Shown: positions 21,686 through 29,474, numbered from the stretch's first letter. The stretch is DNA of 34,109 nt from Cellulomonas chitinilytica (GCF_016862675.1 NZ_BONK01000023.1:1-34109), one strand, 5' to 3'. Notes: generated by a model from the letters alone, not told the origin. Translations and numbers: made by a program.

Positions 21686-21710
21686 GCTGCCGCACCGGGT
21701 CCCACTGAGC
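21666..21710 (+). repeat. Tandem duplication spanning the stop codon of the NERD-like gene
   Basis: A 22-base unit at 21666-21687 (reading through the last codons and TGA) recurs at 21689-21710 with one mismatch (T to G at the ninth base), a period of 23 bases. The unit begins GCCGCACC and ends CCCACTGAGC. Confidence 0.8.
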
Positions 21711-21796
21711 CGGACTCCCGACCGGGAGGCCTGAGGGTCCGGCCCGGCCTCTCGTCGGCGTCCCCGGGGACCGTTGATACGTGTCCACGCGTCACT

Positions 21797-21814
21797 CTGG
21801 GTGCTAGCACCCAG
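21797..21814. promoter_or_regulatory. 18-bp perfect palindrome, probable operator of the MarR gene
   Basis: CTGGGTGCTAGCACCCAG is a perfect 18-base palindrome with centre CTAG, 75 bases before the preferred MarR start at 21889 (27 before the TTG at 21841). Perfect symmetry and position directly upstream of a regulator gene suggest an autoregulatory site. Confidence 0.55.
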
Positions 21815-21888
21815 GTCGGACTGGACGCCTGCACAGATCGTTGCCCGAGACGAGCCCGCCGGACGGCCTCGTCAGTCAGGATGTGGCC

Positions 21889-22350
21889 GTGGTCGACGAG
21901 AACTTCCTGCAGCTCGAGCGTGAGCTGGGCCTGCTGCTGCGCAGGGCTCAGGCCTCGTCGACGGCGCTGTCCCGTCGGGTGCACCCCGACCTCGAGCCGT
22001 CGGCGTACGTGCTGCTCGGCCACATCGTCGCGACGCCCGGCGTCCGGGCCAGCGACCTCGCGACGTTCATCGGCGTCGGGCGCGGCACCATCTCGCGCCA
22101 GCTCAGCCGCCTCTCGGCCCTCGGCCTGATCTCCCGCCGCCCCGACCCGGAGGACTTCCGGGGGCAGCTCCTCGACCTCACCGAGGAGGGGCACAAGCGC
22201 TTCGAGTCCGCCCAGCAGGCCCGCCGGGCCTACCTGCACAGCGCCCTGGCGTCCTGGTCGACCGAGGACGTCGACGCCCTCGCGGCGCAGCTCGCCCGGC
22301 TGAACGACGACCTCGCCGAGGTGCGTCGCGCCGAGGAGCCCACGGACTGA
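21889..22350 (+). CDS. MarR family transcriptional regulator
   Basis: A winged-helix regulator of about 153 residues. The N-terminal dimer helix (FLQLERELGLLLRRAQ) leads to the DNA-binding domain with PSAYVLLGHIVATPGVRASDLATFIGVGRGTISRQLSRL (in segments: recognition helix GRGTISRQLSRLSALGLI) and a wing containing RRPDPEDFRGQLLDLTEEG, the classic MarR signature. A C-terminal helix completes dimerisation. Starts possible in frame are TTG 21841, GTG 21883 and GTG 21889; the last is preferred because AGGA lies seven bases upstream and the family N-terminus begins about here. A perfect palindrome upstream suggests self-repression. It converges with the DHA2 transporter gene and is not its obvious partner, which has its own MarR gene. 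The ligand is unknown. Confidence 0.9.
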   Translation: MVDENFLQLERELGLLLRRAQASSTALSRRVHPDLEPSAYVLLGHIVATPGVRASDLATFIGVGRGTISRQLSRLSALGLISRRPDPEDFRGQLLDLTEEGHKRFESAQQARRAYLHSALASWSTEDVDALAAQLARLNDDLAEVRRAEEPTD

Positions 22351-22366
22351 CCTGACCGCCGACGGC

Positions 22367-22400
22367 GACGCCGCACCCCGCGGAGGCGGGGCACGGCGTC
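22367..22400. terminator. Bidirectional terminator between MarR and DHA2 genes
   Basis: GACGCCG (22367-22373) pairs with CGGCGTC (22394-22400), and inside it CCCCGC pairs with GCGGGG around GGAG, separated by a CA/CA bulge. It lies between two converging genes, 16 and 27 bases from their stops. Confidence 0.85.
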
Positions 22401-22427
22401 ACCGGTCGAGGTGGGAGCGGCGCGCGG

Positions 22428-24254
22428 TCAGCGACGGTCGAGCGCGTCGACCGGGTCGCCGTCCTCGGAGCCGACGGTGATTCCCACGGCGTCCACGGCG
22501 TCCGCGACGTCCACGACGTCCACGGCGTGCACGGAGTCCACAGCGTCCACGGCGTCCGGCGCGTCGGCCGCGAGCACGGGAGCGGGCAGCGCGGCACCCG
22601 TCGTCGCCTCCTCCTCGGCGGCCAGGTTCTCGAGCCGCTGCTCGATGCCGGACCGGCGACCGAGCGGCACCTCCTTGAGGAACAGCACGGCGACGAGCGA
22701 GACGAGCGCGATCGGCGCCGCGATGAGGAACAGGTCGGCGATCGAGTCGCCGAACGCCTGCTCGACGACGGTCCGGACCGGGGTCGGGAGCGTCGCGAGG
22801 TCGGGCAGCGCCCCCGAGCCGCCGAGCGCCGACGGGTCGATGCCGAGCCGCACGACGCCCTTGACGATGAGGTCGGTCGAGTGGTGGGCGAGCACGGCGC
22901 CGAGCGCCGACACGCCGAGCGCGCCGCCGAGCGTCCGGAAGAACGCCACGGTCGCGGTGCCGGAGCCGACCTCCTGGATCGCCAGGGTGTTCTGGGTGGC
23001 GAGGACGAGGTTCTGCATGAGCATCCCGACGCCGACGCCGAGGATCACCATGTAGAGGCCGACGAGCAGGAAGCTCGTGTCGTAGTGGATCGTGCCCATG
23101 AGCACGAGCCCGCCGGTGAGGATCGTCGCGCCGGCGACCATGAACCGCTTGTACCGGCCCGTGCGGCTGATGAGCTGGCCGCTGATCGTCGACGAGACGA
23201 GCATGCCGACGATCATCGGGATGGTGAGCAGGCCGGACACGGTGGGCGTCTTGCCGCGGGCGAGCTGCATGTACTGGCTGAGGAACACCGAGGTGCCGAA
23301 CAGGGCGATGCCCACCGCGATCGACGCGATGACGGACAGCACGAGGGTGCGGTTCTTGAACAGGTGCAGCGGCAGGATCGGCTCGGCGGCCTTGGACTCC
23401 GCGAAGACGGCGAGCGCGAGCAGCACGATCGAGCCGCCGACCATGGCCGCGGTCTGCCAGGACGCCCAGTCGAACTTGTCGCCCGCGAACGTCACCCACA
23501 GCAGGAGCGTGGCGATGCCGGCGGAGATGAGGAACGCGCCGAGGTAGTCGATCTTCACGGTCCGGCGGGTCCGTGCGGGCAGGTGCAGGGTGCGCTGCAG
23601 CACGATGATCGCGGCGATCGCGAACGGCAGGCCGATGAAGAAGTTCCAGCGCCAGCCGAGCGTGCTGTCGGTGATGACGCCGCCGAGCAGCGGGCCGCCG
23701 ACCATGCCGACGCCCATCACGGCGCCCATGAGGCCCATGTACCGGCCGCGCTCGCGGGGGCTGATGATGTCGGCGATGAGGATCGTGCCGAGCGCGGTCA
23801 GGCCGCCGGCGCCGATGCCCTGCAGGGCGCGCATGCCGATGAGCATCCCGGTGGTGTGCGACAGCCCGGCGAGGGCCGACGACACCACGGAGATGACGAG
23901 CGCGAGCTGGATGAGCAGCTTGCGGTTCACCAGGTCGGCGAGCTTGCCCCAGATCGGGGTCGAGATCGTCGTGGTGAGCAGCGTGGCGGTGACGACCCAC
24001 GTGAACGCCGACTGGGCGCCGTGCAGGTCGGTGATGATGCGGGGGAGGGACGACGACACGACGCTCGTCGCGAGGATCGAGACGAACATCCCGAGGAGGA
24101 TCCCCGACATCGACTCGAGGATCTCGCGGTGCGTCATGGCGGGCGTGGTGGCGGGCGTGGCGGCGGGCGTGGCGGCGGCCGGGCTTGCGGCGGCGGCGGG
24201 GGTGGACCCGGTCGCGGCCTCCGGGGCCTCGGGGGCGCTGGTGGTCTGGCTCAT
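22428..24254 (-). CDS. DHA2-family MFS multidrug exporter (14 TM type)
   Basis: A 608-residue major-facilitator exporter of the DHA2 (EmrB/QacA) group. After a low-complexity Ala/Thr/Pro tail of about 40 residues come roughly 14 hydrophobic helices. Motif A is GKLADLVNRKLL, and motif C of antiporters is visible as GVGMVGGPLLGGVI; ALQGIGAGGLTALGTILIAD and SPRERGRYMGLMG are characteristic of the family (segments). The protein should expel hydrophobic drugs or cations using the proton gradient. The cytoplasmic C-terminus carries an unusual (Ala-Val-Asp)-like repeat encoded by 9-base DNA units. ATG 24254 has only a weak ribosome site; Met40 at 24137 is an alternative. A MarR gene 111 bases upstream on the same strand probably represses it. 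Confidence 0.92.
   Translation of the reverse strand: MSQTTSAPEAPEAATGSTPAAAASPAAATPAATPATTPAMTHREILESMSGILLGMFVSILATSVVSSSLPRIITDLHGAQSAFTWVVTATLLTTTISTPIWGKLADLVNRKLLIQLALVISVVSSALAGLSHTTGMLIGMRALQGIGAGGLTALGTILIADIISPRERGRYMGLMGAVMGVGMVGGPLLGGVITDSTLGWRWNFFIGLPFAIAAIIVLQRTLHLPARTRRTVKIDYLGAFLISAGIATLLLWVTFAGDKFDWASWQTAAMVGGSIVLLALAVFAESKAAEPILPLHLFKNRTLVLSVIASIAVGIALFGTSVFLSQYMQLARGKTPTVSGLLTIPMIVGMLVSSTISGQLISRTGRYKRFMVAGATILTGGLVLMGTIHYDTSFLLVGLYMVILGVGVGMLMQNLVLATQNTLAIQEVGSGTATVAFFRTLGGALGVSALGAVLAHHSTDLIVKGVVRLGIDPSALGGSGALPDLATLPTPVRTVVEQAFGDSIADLFLIAAPIALVSLVAVLFLKEVPLGRRSGIEQRLENLAAEEEATTGAALPAPVLAADAPDAVDAVDSVHAVDVVDVADAVDAVGITVGSEDGDPVDALDRR
22491..22562 (-). repeat. Eight imperfect 9-bp tandem repeats in the exporter's C-terminal tail
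   Basis: Units based on GTCCACGGC (plus-strand reading) run in register from 22491 to 22562, with one to three changes each. In the gene they encode repeats of the kind Ala-Val-Asp/Ser-Val-His near the C-terminus. The unit is a multiple of three, so copy-number change would keep the frame. Confidence 0.8.
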
Positions 24255-24365
24255 GTCGGCGGTGGTGCTCGCTCTCGTGCTGGTGCGGACGGTGGGGCGG
24301 ACCCGGCGTCGTCGGCAGGTCGTGAGGTGCGGGTCGTGAGGGGCAGAGCGGCGGGGGCCGGGCGC

Positions 24366-24896
24366 CTACCCGGTCGGCTCGCGGGGTGCGGGGGCGTGCG
24401 TCGACGTCTCGAGCGTGCCGGTGAGCCGGTCGAGCGTGCCGGCGCAGGCGGTGATGTCCTCGGGCGTCCACCCGGCGAACGTCTCGGCCATCCTGCGGTC
24501 GAGGCCGGCGCGCATCTCGGTGGCGAGAACCTGACCGGCAGGCGTGAGGCGCAGGGTCCGGACACGGCGGTCGCCGTCGTCGACCGCACGCTCGACGTAG
24601 CCCTCGTCGACGAGGCTGCTCACCTGCCGGCTGGCGACGGAGATGTCGACGTGCAGCACGTCCGCGATGTCGCTGACCTGCATGGTGCCGCGCCGTTCGA
24701 GCATCCGCACGATCGGCACCGACCCGCGCGAGCAGGGGTACTCCTTGGACAGCAGGAACGACGTCTCGCGGATGGCCCGGCCGAAGCGCTCGACGGCACG
24801 CAGCAGCTCCTGCTGGGGGCTGTCGGTGCCGGGCGAGGGGTGCCCGAGGGCGGTCGCGGGGGCGGTCGACGGGGCGGTCGGCGGTGCGGCGGTCAT
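24366..24896 (-). CDS. MarR family regulator of the DHA2 exporter
   Basis: A 176-residue winged-helix regulator. An Ala/Pro/Thr-rich N-terminus of about 25 residues precedes ELLRAVERFGRAIRETSFLL, the first dimer helix. The DNA-binding part is RGSVPIVRMLERRGTMQVSDIADVLHVDISVASRQVSSLVDEGYVERAVDDGDRRVRTLRLTPAG (segments: recognition helix DISVASRQVSSL, wing DDGDRRVRTLRL), typical MarR. ATG 24896 is preceded by AAAGGAG at seven bases, which decides the start against the longer frame. It lies upstream of and on the same strand as the DHA2 exporter gene, the usual arrangement for a drug-responsive repressor of its pump. Nested inverted repeats in its promoter suggest autoregulation. Confidence 0.92.
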   Translation of the reverse strand: MTAAPPTAPSTAPATALGHPSPGTDSPQQELLRAVERFGRAIRETSFLLSKEYPCSRGSVPIVRMLERRGTMQVSDIADVLHVDISVASRQVSSLVDEGYVERAVDDGDRRVRTLRLTPAGQVLATEMRAGLDRRMAETFAGWTPEDITACAGTLDRLTGTLETSTHAPAPREPTG

Positions 24897-24903
24897 CGTG
24901 CTC

Positions 24904-24937
24904 CTTTGTTGCCTGCAGCAATTACTGTACGACAAAG
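24904..24937. promoter_or_regulatory. Nested inverted repeats over the MarR/exporter promoter
   Basis: TTGC-N5-GCAA (24909-24921) lies inside a wider CTTTGT...ACAAAG pair (24904-24909 and 24932-24937). In minus sense TACAGT (24929-24924) fits a -10 hexamer whose start point falls in the TTGC/GCAA repeat. MarR binding here would block its own transcription. The region is markedly AT-richer than the rest of the window. Confidence 0.5.
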
Positions 24938-25014
24938 AGGTTGCATGAGCCAACTGCTGCACCATGCAGGCACCGCGACGGCCGCGGCCCGGGAACGCGG
25001 CCGGGCATGACGAA

Positions 25015-25053
25015 GGCCCCCGGCCGCCCCGTGAGCACGGGGGACCGGGGGCC
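25015..25053 (-). terminator. Terminator of the sugar porter gene
   Basis: GGCCCCCGG (25015-25023) pairs with CCGGGGGCC (25045-25053), and within it CCCCGTG (25027-25033) pairs with CACGGGG (25036-25042). It begins 33 bases beyond the sugar porter stop in the minus direction. Confidence 0.85.
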
Positions 25054-25085
25054 GGCGGGTCCGACGACGGACGGACCCGGGCTCG

Positions 25086-26591
25086 TCAGACGGGCGTCGC
25101 GCTGCCCCGGCGGCCGCGCTCGACCTTGATGCCCTCCATGTCCTCGAGCTGCACGCCCTTCGTCTCCGGCACCTTCCAGAGCGTGAAGAAGAACGACAGC
25201 GTCGCGAAGATCGCGTACAGGAGGTACGGGATCGACGCGCCGAACCTGTCGAGCAGCGGCGGGAACGAGATCGTGATGAGGAAGTTCGCGATCCACTGGG
25301 CGGCCGCGGCCACACCGAGCGCGGCGGCCCGGATCCGGTTCGGGAACATCTCGCCGAGCAGCACCCACACCAGCGGGCCCCACGTGGCGCCGAAGAACAC
25401 GACGAACGCGTTCGCGGCGACCAGGGCGATCGTGCCCCACGAGCCGGTCAGCGTCAGGCTGTCGCCCGAGCCCGTCGACTGCGTGAACGCGACCGCCATG
25501 ATCGCGAGGGACGCGGCCATGCCGGCCGACCCGATGAGCAGCAGCGGGCGCCGGCCGATCTTGTCGATGAGGGCGATCGCGATGAACGTCACCGCCACGT
25601 TCGTGATCGACGTGATCGTCGAGACCATGAACGAGTCGCTCTCGTCGAAGCCGACGGCCTGCCACAACGTGTTCGAGTAGTAGAAGATCACGTTGATCCC
25701 GACGAACTGCTGGAACACCGACAGCAGGATGCCGACCCACACGACGGGCAGCAGACCCTTGCCGTCCGGCTTCTTCAGGCTCGCGTGCTGCGCGTGCTCC
25801 TTGTCCTCGGCGATCGTCCGCTTGATCTCGTCGATGCGCGCCTGCGGGTCCTCGTCGGGCCCGAGGACCTCCTTCAGCACGTCGTACGCCTCGGGCTCGC
25901 GCCGCATCGACACGAGGTAGCGAGGCGACTCGGGGATCCGTAGCGCGAGGATGCCGTACACGGTGGCGGGGATCACCGCGACGATGAACATCCACCGCCA
26001 GGCCTGCAGGCCCCACAGCTCGGCCGACGCCGCGAGCTGGCCCTCGGCCGGGTCGGTGGACGACGCGATGATCTGGTCCGACAGCAGGGCGGCGAAGATG
26101 CCGAGGGTGATCGCGAGCTGCTGCAGCGACCCGAGCCGGCCACGCAGTGCCGCCGGCGCGATCTCGGCGATGTACGCCGGTGCGATCACGGAGGCGATGC
26201 CGATGCCGAAGCCCGCCATCGTCCGCCACAGCATGAAGTCCCAGATCGAGAACGCGATGCCGGTGAGGATCGACGACGCGAAGAACAGCACCGCGCCGAG
26301 GAACATCACCCGAGGGCGGCCCCACCGGTCCGCGAGCCGGCCGCCCGCCCACGCGCCCACCGCGCAGCCGAGCAGCGCGATGGCGACCGCGAAGCCCTGC
26401 AACGCCGAGCCGATGTCGAAGTGCAGCCCGAACGCGTCGACAGCCCCGTTGATGACCGAGCTGTCGAAGCCGAACAGGAACCCGCCGACGGCGGCGGCGG
26501 TCGCGAGGGCGATCGCCTTCCTGTGGTGCGGGCTGCGGTACTCGCCGCCCCCTGCTGCCGCCCCCTGCGGCGACGCTGACGCGTGGGACAT
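25086..26591 (-). CDS. Sugar porter family MFS transporter
   Basis: A 501-residue 12-helix sugar:proton symporter. Signature motifs are FLFGFDSSVINGA in helix 1, GRLADRWGRPRVM between helices 2 and 3, PESPRYLVSM before the central loop, QQFVGINVIFYYS in helix 7 (the sugar-contacting QQxxGIN), DKIGRRPLLL, and VPETKGVQLEDM at the end, all typical of XylE/GlcP/GLUT-type proteins. The substrate is probably a hexose or pentose. ATG 26591 is preceded by AGGAGG at eight bases. The gene is monocistronic with a strong terminator; no sugar-catabolism gene or sugar regulator is adjacent. Confidence 0.95.
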   Translation of the reverse strand: MSHASASPQGAAAGGGEYRSPHHRKAIALATAAAVGGFLFGFDSSVINGAVDAFGLHFDIGSALQGFAVAIALLGCAVGAWAGGRLADRWGRPRVMFLGAVLFFASSILTGIAFSIWDFMLWRTMAGFGIGIASVIAPAYIAEIAPAALRGRLGSLQQLAITLGIFAALLSDQIIASSTDPAEGQLAASAELWGLQAWRWMFIVAVIPATVYGILALRIPESPRYLVSMRREPEAYDVLKEVLGPDEDPQARIDEIKRTIAEDKEHAQHASLKKPDGKGLLPVVWVGILLSVFQQFVGINVIFYYSNTLWQAVGFDESDSFMVSTITSITNVAVTFIAIALIDKIGRRPLLLIGSAGMAASLAIMAVAFTQSTGSGDSLTLTGSWGTIALVAANAFVVFFGATWGPLVWVLLGEMFPNRIRAAALGVAAAAQWIANFLITISFPPLLDRFGASIPYLLYAIFATLSFFFTLWKVPETKGVQLEDMEGIKVERGRRGSATPV

Positions 26592-26771
26592 GATGGGCAC
26601 CTCCTGGCCCCCGAGCCCGTCCCGGGAGATCTTCCTTACTGTGGCCCGCGCGGCATGACGACGCACGTCGAGCGGGGTTTCGCGGCGCGCGGGCGGCGGG
26701 GGAGGATCGTCCGGACGGCACCGACGGAGCGCAGACCCCGACGACGGTGCGCGAGGAGGACGGAGGCGACG

Positions 26772-27413
26772 ATGACGGACACCGGCGAGCCGCGCCGCCC
26801 GCGCCGACCCGCGATGCTCGACCCCGCGCAGGCCGACGAGCTCCCCGGCGCGCTCGACCCCGCGCTGCGCGACGAGGTGGCGCACACCACGGCCGCGGCG
26901 CTCGTCCACCAGGGCCGGGCCAACGCCGACCCGGACGTCGTCGCCCGGCTCGTCGCCCTGGTCGAGACCGAGGGGCTCGACATGGTCGCGGAGCTCTGGT
27001 CGGACAGCCCCGCCGACTCGCTCCCCGGCGCGCTGTGGCGGTTGTACGTGCTGCGCGAGTGGGTGCTGCGCGACCCGCGCACCGTCGCCGAGCGGTACCG
27101 GATGGGCGTGCACGCCGCGCCCGTGCACGACGTCGTCGCCGGCGTGGCCGACGCCCCCGGACCGGAGGACGTGCAGGCGGTCGCGGACGCGGTGCTGTCC
27201 GGCGTGTACGCGGGCGACCTCGCCGTGGCGCTCGAGCGGGCGGCGGCGTTCTGCCAGGTGCTCGCGACGGGTGCCGCGTTCGACGCCGACCACCTCGACG
27301 ACGTCGACCCGGCCGGCGCGCTGCGCACCACCCGGGGCGCCGCCTCGCTCGTGCGGACGGCCGAGGAGCTCGCGCACGCCGCGTCGCTGTGGCGGGCCGG
27401 CCGGCTGGAGTAG
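26772..27413 (+). CDS. Uncharacterised helical protein, 213 residues
   Basis: I do not recognise a characterised family. The protein is acidic and, by composition, almost wholly alpha-helical (long Ala/Leu/Val/Glu-rich segments such as DPDVVARLVALVETEGLDMVAELW split around helices), has one cysteine, and shows no signal peptide or membrane segment. A proline/arginine-rich N-terminus precedes LDPAQADELPGALDPALRDEV. Notable conserved-looking motifs are ELWSDSPADSLPGALWRLYVLREWVLRDP and GDLAVALERAAAFCQVLATG (shown in part). ATG 26772 has GGAGG eight bases upstream. Codon use is like its neighbours. It stands alone, divergent from the sugar porter and followed by the 430-base gene-free stretch. 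Strongly biased third positions and a good ribosome site support that it is a true gene. Confidence 0.8.
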   Translation: MTDTGEPRRPRRPAMLDPAQADELPGALDPALRDEVAHTTAAALVHQGRANADPDVVARLVALVETEGLDMVAELWSDSPADSLPGALWRLYVLREWVLRDPRTVAERYRMGVHAAPVHDVVAGVADAPGPEDVQAVADAVLSGVYAGDLAVALERAAAFCQVLATGAAFDADHLDDVDPAGALRTTRGAASLVRTAEELAHAASLWRAGRLE

Positions 27414-27842
27414 GGGACCCGCCGTGCGTCCGACCGGGTGGTCCGCACGCTCGTGATCTGACGCACACCTGGCGGCGCCTCCCGGCGGCGTATGGTGGAC
27501 GACGACGTCGGGCCGCGGTAGCCCCGGGCTCCATCTCAAGCCGCTCCGAGCGGCCTCGCGCCGAGAGGCGCTCCGCGGTCCGGCGTCGCCTCGCCTCCCG
27601 CAGTTGCGCTGCGGTTTCCCCCCACCGGCCTTCCCGGGACGGGCGCCCTGCGGGATGCCCGACGGGATCGCGGCCGTCCCGGACGTCCCGTGCTCGACGC
27701 TTGCTCCCAGCATCGAAACCGCACCCCGAGCGGTCGCCGTGCTGTCACCATGTGTCCATGTGGTCGTCGTCGGCCGTTAGGCATTCCCCCGGCCGTGACC
27801 TAGCCTGAACCCCGTTCCGACACCCCCTCCACGGAGACCGCT
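27414..27842. other. Gene-free region with a possible structured RNA
   Basis: No convincing protein gene lies here. A TATGGT hexamer at 27491-27496 could be a -10 element. It is followed by a row of hairpins: 27540-27554 (GCCGCT/AGCGGC), 27558-27571 (GCGCC-GAGA-GGCGC, a GNRA-type tetraloop), 27598-27614 (CCGCAG/CTGCGG, followed by TTTCCCCCC), and a nine-base stem CCGGGACGG/CCGTCCCGG closing 27634-27682. The last 120 bases contain a TAGCCT hexamer (27801-27806) that may be the -10 of the DUF47-pit operon, and TGTCACCATG/TGTCCATGTG imperfect direct repeats (27743-27762). No match to tmRNA, RNase P RNA, SRP RNA or a known riboswitch was recognised. Confidence 0.45.
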
Positions 27843-28463
27843 GTGCGCCTGCGCCTCACACCGCGCGACACCACGTACTTCGACCTCTTCGCCGACTCGG
27901 CGAAGCACCTCGTCACCGGCGCGAACCTCCTCGGGGAGATGCTGGGTGCCGACCGGTCGACCCGCAAGGACATCGGCAAGCGGATCGCCGAGGCCGAGCA
28001 CCTCGCCGACGAGGCGACGCACACGATCATGCGGCGGCTCAACCAGACGTTCGTCACCCCGTTCGACCGGGACGACATCTACAACCTCGCGTCGAGCCTC
28101 GACGACTGCATGGACTTCATGGACGAGGCGGCCGACCTGATCGTCCTGTACAAGGTCGACGAGCTGCCCGCGCGGGTCTCCGACCAGGTGGCCGTCCTGC
28201 AGCGCTGCGCCGAGCTCACCGCCGAGGCGATGCCGCGGCTGCGCTCGATGGACTCGCTCTCGGAGTACTGGGTCGAGGTCAACCGCCTCGAGAACCAGGC
28301 GGACAAGTCGCACCGCAAGCTGCTCGCGCAGCTGTTCGACGAGATCACCGACCCGGTCCTGCTGATGAAGCTCAAGGAGATCGTCGAGAAGCTCGAGGAT
28401 GCGGCGGACGCGTTCGAGAAGGTCGCGAACACCGTCGAGACCATCGCGCTCAAGGAGTCCTGA
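27843..28463 (+). CDS. DUF47 (PhoU-like) phosphate transport accessory protein
   Basis: A 206-residue all-helical protein of the DUF47/PhoU-like family (TIGR00153-type), the usual partner of PiT transporters. Visible features are FDLFADSAKHLVTGANLLGEML at the N-terminus, the acidic EAEHLADEATHTIMRRLNQTFVTPFDRDDIYNLASSLDD region (split across the first helical bundle, with the family hallmark F-x-T-P-x-D-R-x-D-I) and KLLAQLFDEITDPVLLMKLKEIVEKLEDAADAFEKVAN at the end (segments). PhoU-like proteins bind metal clusters and control phosphate uptake. The GTG start 27843 has GGAGA upstream. The pit gene follows after six bases, so they form one operon. Confidence 0.92.
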   Translation: MRLRLTPRDTTYFDLFADSAKHLVTGANLLGEMLGADRSTRKDIGKRIAEAEHLADEATHTIMRRLNQTFVTPFDRDDIYNLASSLDDCMDFMDEAADLIVLYKVDELPARVSDQVAVLQRCAELTAEAMPRLRSMDSLSEYWVEVNRLENQADKSHRKLLAQLFDEITDPVLLMKLKEIVEKLEDAADAFEKVANTVETIALKES

Positions 28464-28469
28464 GGTCCG

Positions 28470-29474
28470 GTGGAGACCGCGCTCGTCGTCGTCGTCGTCC
28501 TCTTCGCCCTGGGGTTCGACTACACCAACGGCTTCCACGACGCCGCCAACGCCATCGCCACCTCGGTGTCGACGCGGGCGCTGACCCCGCGGGTCGCGCT
28601 GACCATGGCGGCGATCATGAACTTCACCGGCGCACTGCTCGGCACCGCCGTCGCCGAGACGATCGCGACGTCGATCGTCGACCTCAGCGACGCGCCGCCG
28701 CACCAGGCGCTCGTCGTCATCGTGTGCGCCCTCATCGGTGCGATCAGCTGGAACCTCATCACCTGGTGGTTCGGCCTGCCGTCGTCGTCGACGCACGCCC
28801 TCATCGGCGGGCTCGTCGGGGCCGGCCTCGCGGGCGGGCTCGGCGTGTACTGGCACTCGGTGTACACCAGCGTCGTGCTGCCGATGGTGTTCTCCCCGAT
28901 CGTCGGGTTCGTCGGCGCGTTCGCCCTGATGGTCGGCGTCCTGTGGCTCGTGCGGAACCGCCCGCCGGGCCGGACGTACCGCCGCTTCCGTGGTGCCCAG
29001 ACCGTGTCGGCGTCCGCCATGGCCCTCGGCCACGGCCTGCAGGACGCGCAGAAGACGATGGGCGTCATCTACCTCGCGCTGCTGACCGTCGGCTGGGCGG
29101 ACCCCGACACGGGCATCCCGCTGTGGGTCAAGATCTCCGCCGCAGCCGCGATCTCGGCGGGCACGTACTCGGGCGGGTGGCGCATCATGCGCACGCTCGG
29201 CCGCAAGATCATTGAGGTCGACCCCGCCCGCGGGTTCGTCGCCGAGTCGGTCTCCGCGACCGTCCTGTACCTCAACGCGTTCGTGCTGCACGCGCCCGTC
29301 TCGACCACGCACACGGTCACCGCGTCGATCATGGGCGTCGGAGCGACCAAGCGGGCGTCCGCGGTGCGTTGGGGCGTCGCAGGGAACATCGCGACCGCGT
29401 GGGTCCTGACGATCCCCGCCGCCGCCCTGGTCGCGGCGCTGATCTACTTCCTGCTGAGCCCGCTGCTGGGCTGA
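28470..29474 (+). CDS. pit: PiT family inorganic phosphate transporter
   Basis: A 334-residue membrane transporter of the low-affinity metal-phosphate/proton symport family. The two inverted-repeat signatures are FDYTNGFHDAANAIATSVST (about residues 14-33) and ALGHGLQDAQKTMGVIYLA (about 185-203). Around ten hydrophobic helices are visible, including PSSSTHALIGGLVGAGLAGG and APVSTTHTVTASIMGVG, the serine-rich loops of the family. It imports phosphate into the cytoplasm. GTG 28470 lies six bases after the DUF47 stop, with GAGG just upstream. The operon converges with mutT1-ppk-mshD, so phosphate uptake and polyphosphate synthesis are adjacent. The stop region is triplicated in tandem. Confidence 0.95.
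   Translation: METALVVVVVLFALGFDYTNGFHDAANAIATSVSTRALTPRVALTMAAIMNFTGALLGTAVAETIATSIVDLSDAPPHQALVVIVCALIGAISWNLITWWFGLPSSSTHALIGGLVGAGLAGGLGVYWHSVYTSVVLPMVFSPIVGFVGAFALMVGVLWLVRNRPPGRTYRRFRGAQTVSASAMALGHGLQDAQKTMGVIYLALLTVGWADPDTGIPLWVKISAAAAISAGTYSGGWRIMRTLGRKIIEVDPARGFVAESVSATVLYLNAFVLHAPVSTTHTVTASIMGVGATKRASAVRWGVAGNIATAWVLTIPAAALVAALIYFLLSPLLG

Noticed and set aside
21797..21814. CIRCE (HrcA) element
   Set aside because: CIRCE needs two nine-base arms separated by nine bases; here the palindrome is continuous and the neighbouring gene is a MarR regulator, not a chaperone.
22527..25010. Plus-strand frame of 827 codons opposite the exporter and MarR genes
   Set aside because: Composition is Arg/Asp/Glu/His-rich shadow sequence and it is antisense to two well-defined proteins.
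24922..27534. Minus-strand 870-codon frame over the sugar porter region
   Set aside because: It is out of frame with the sugar porter, which has all MFS motifs, and is Arg/Pro-rich without domains.
27500..27720. 6C RNA, RNase P RNA, tmRNA or cobalamin riboswitch
   Set aside because: Only one run of six C residues occurs and it is not in a hairpin loop; the conserved core sequences of the other classes are absent.
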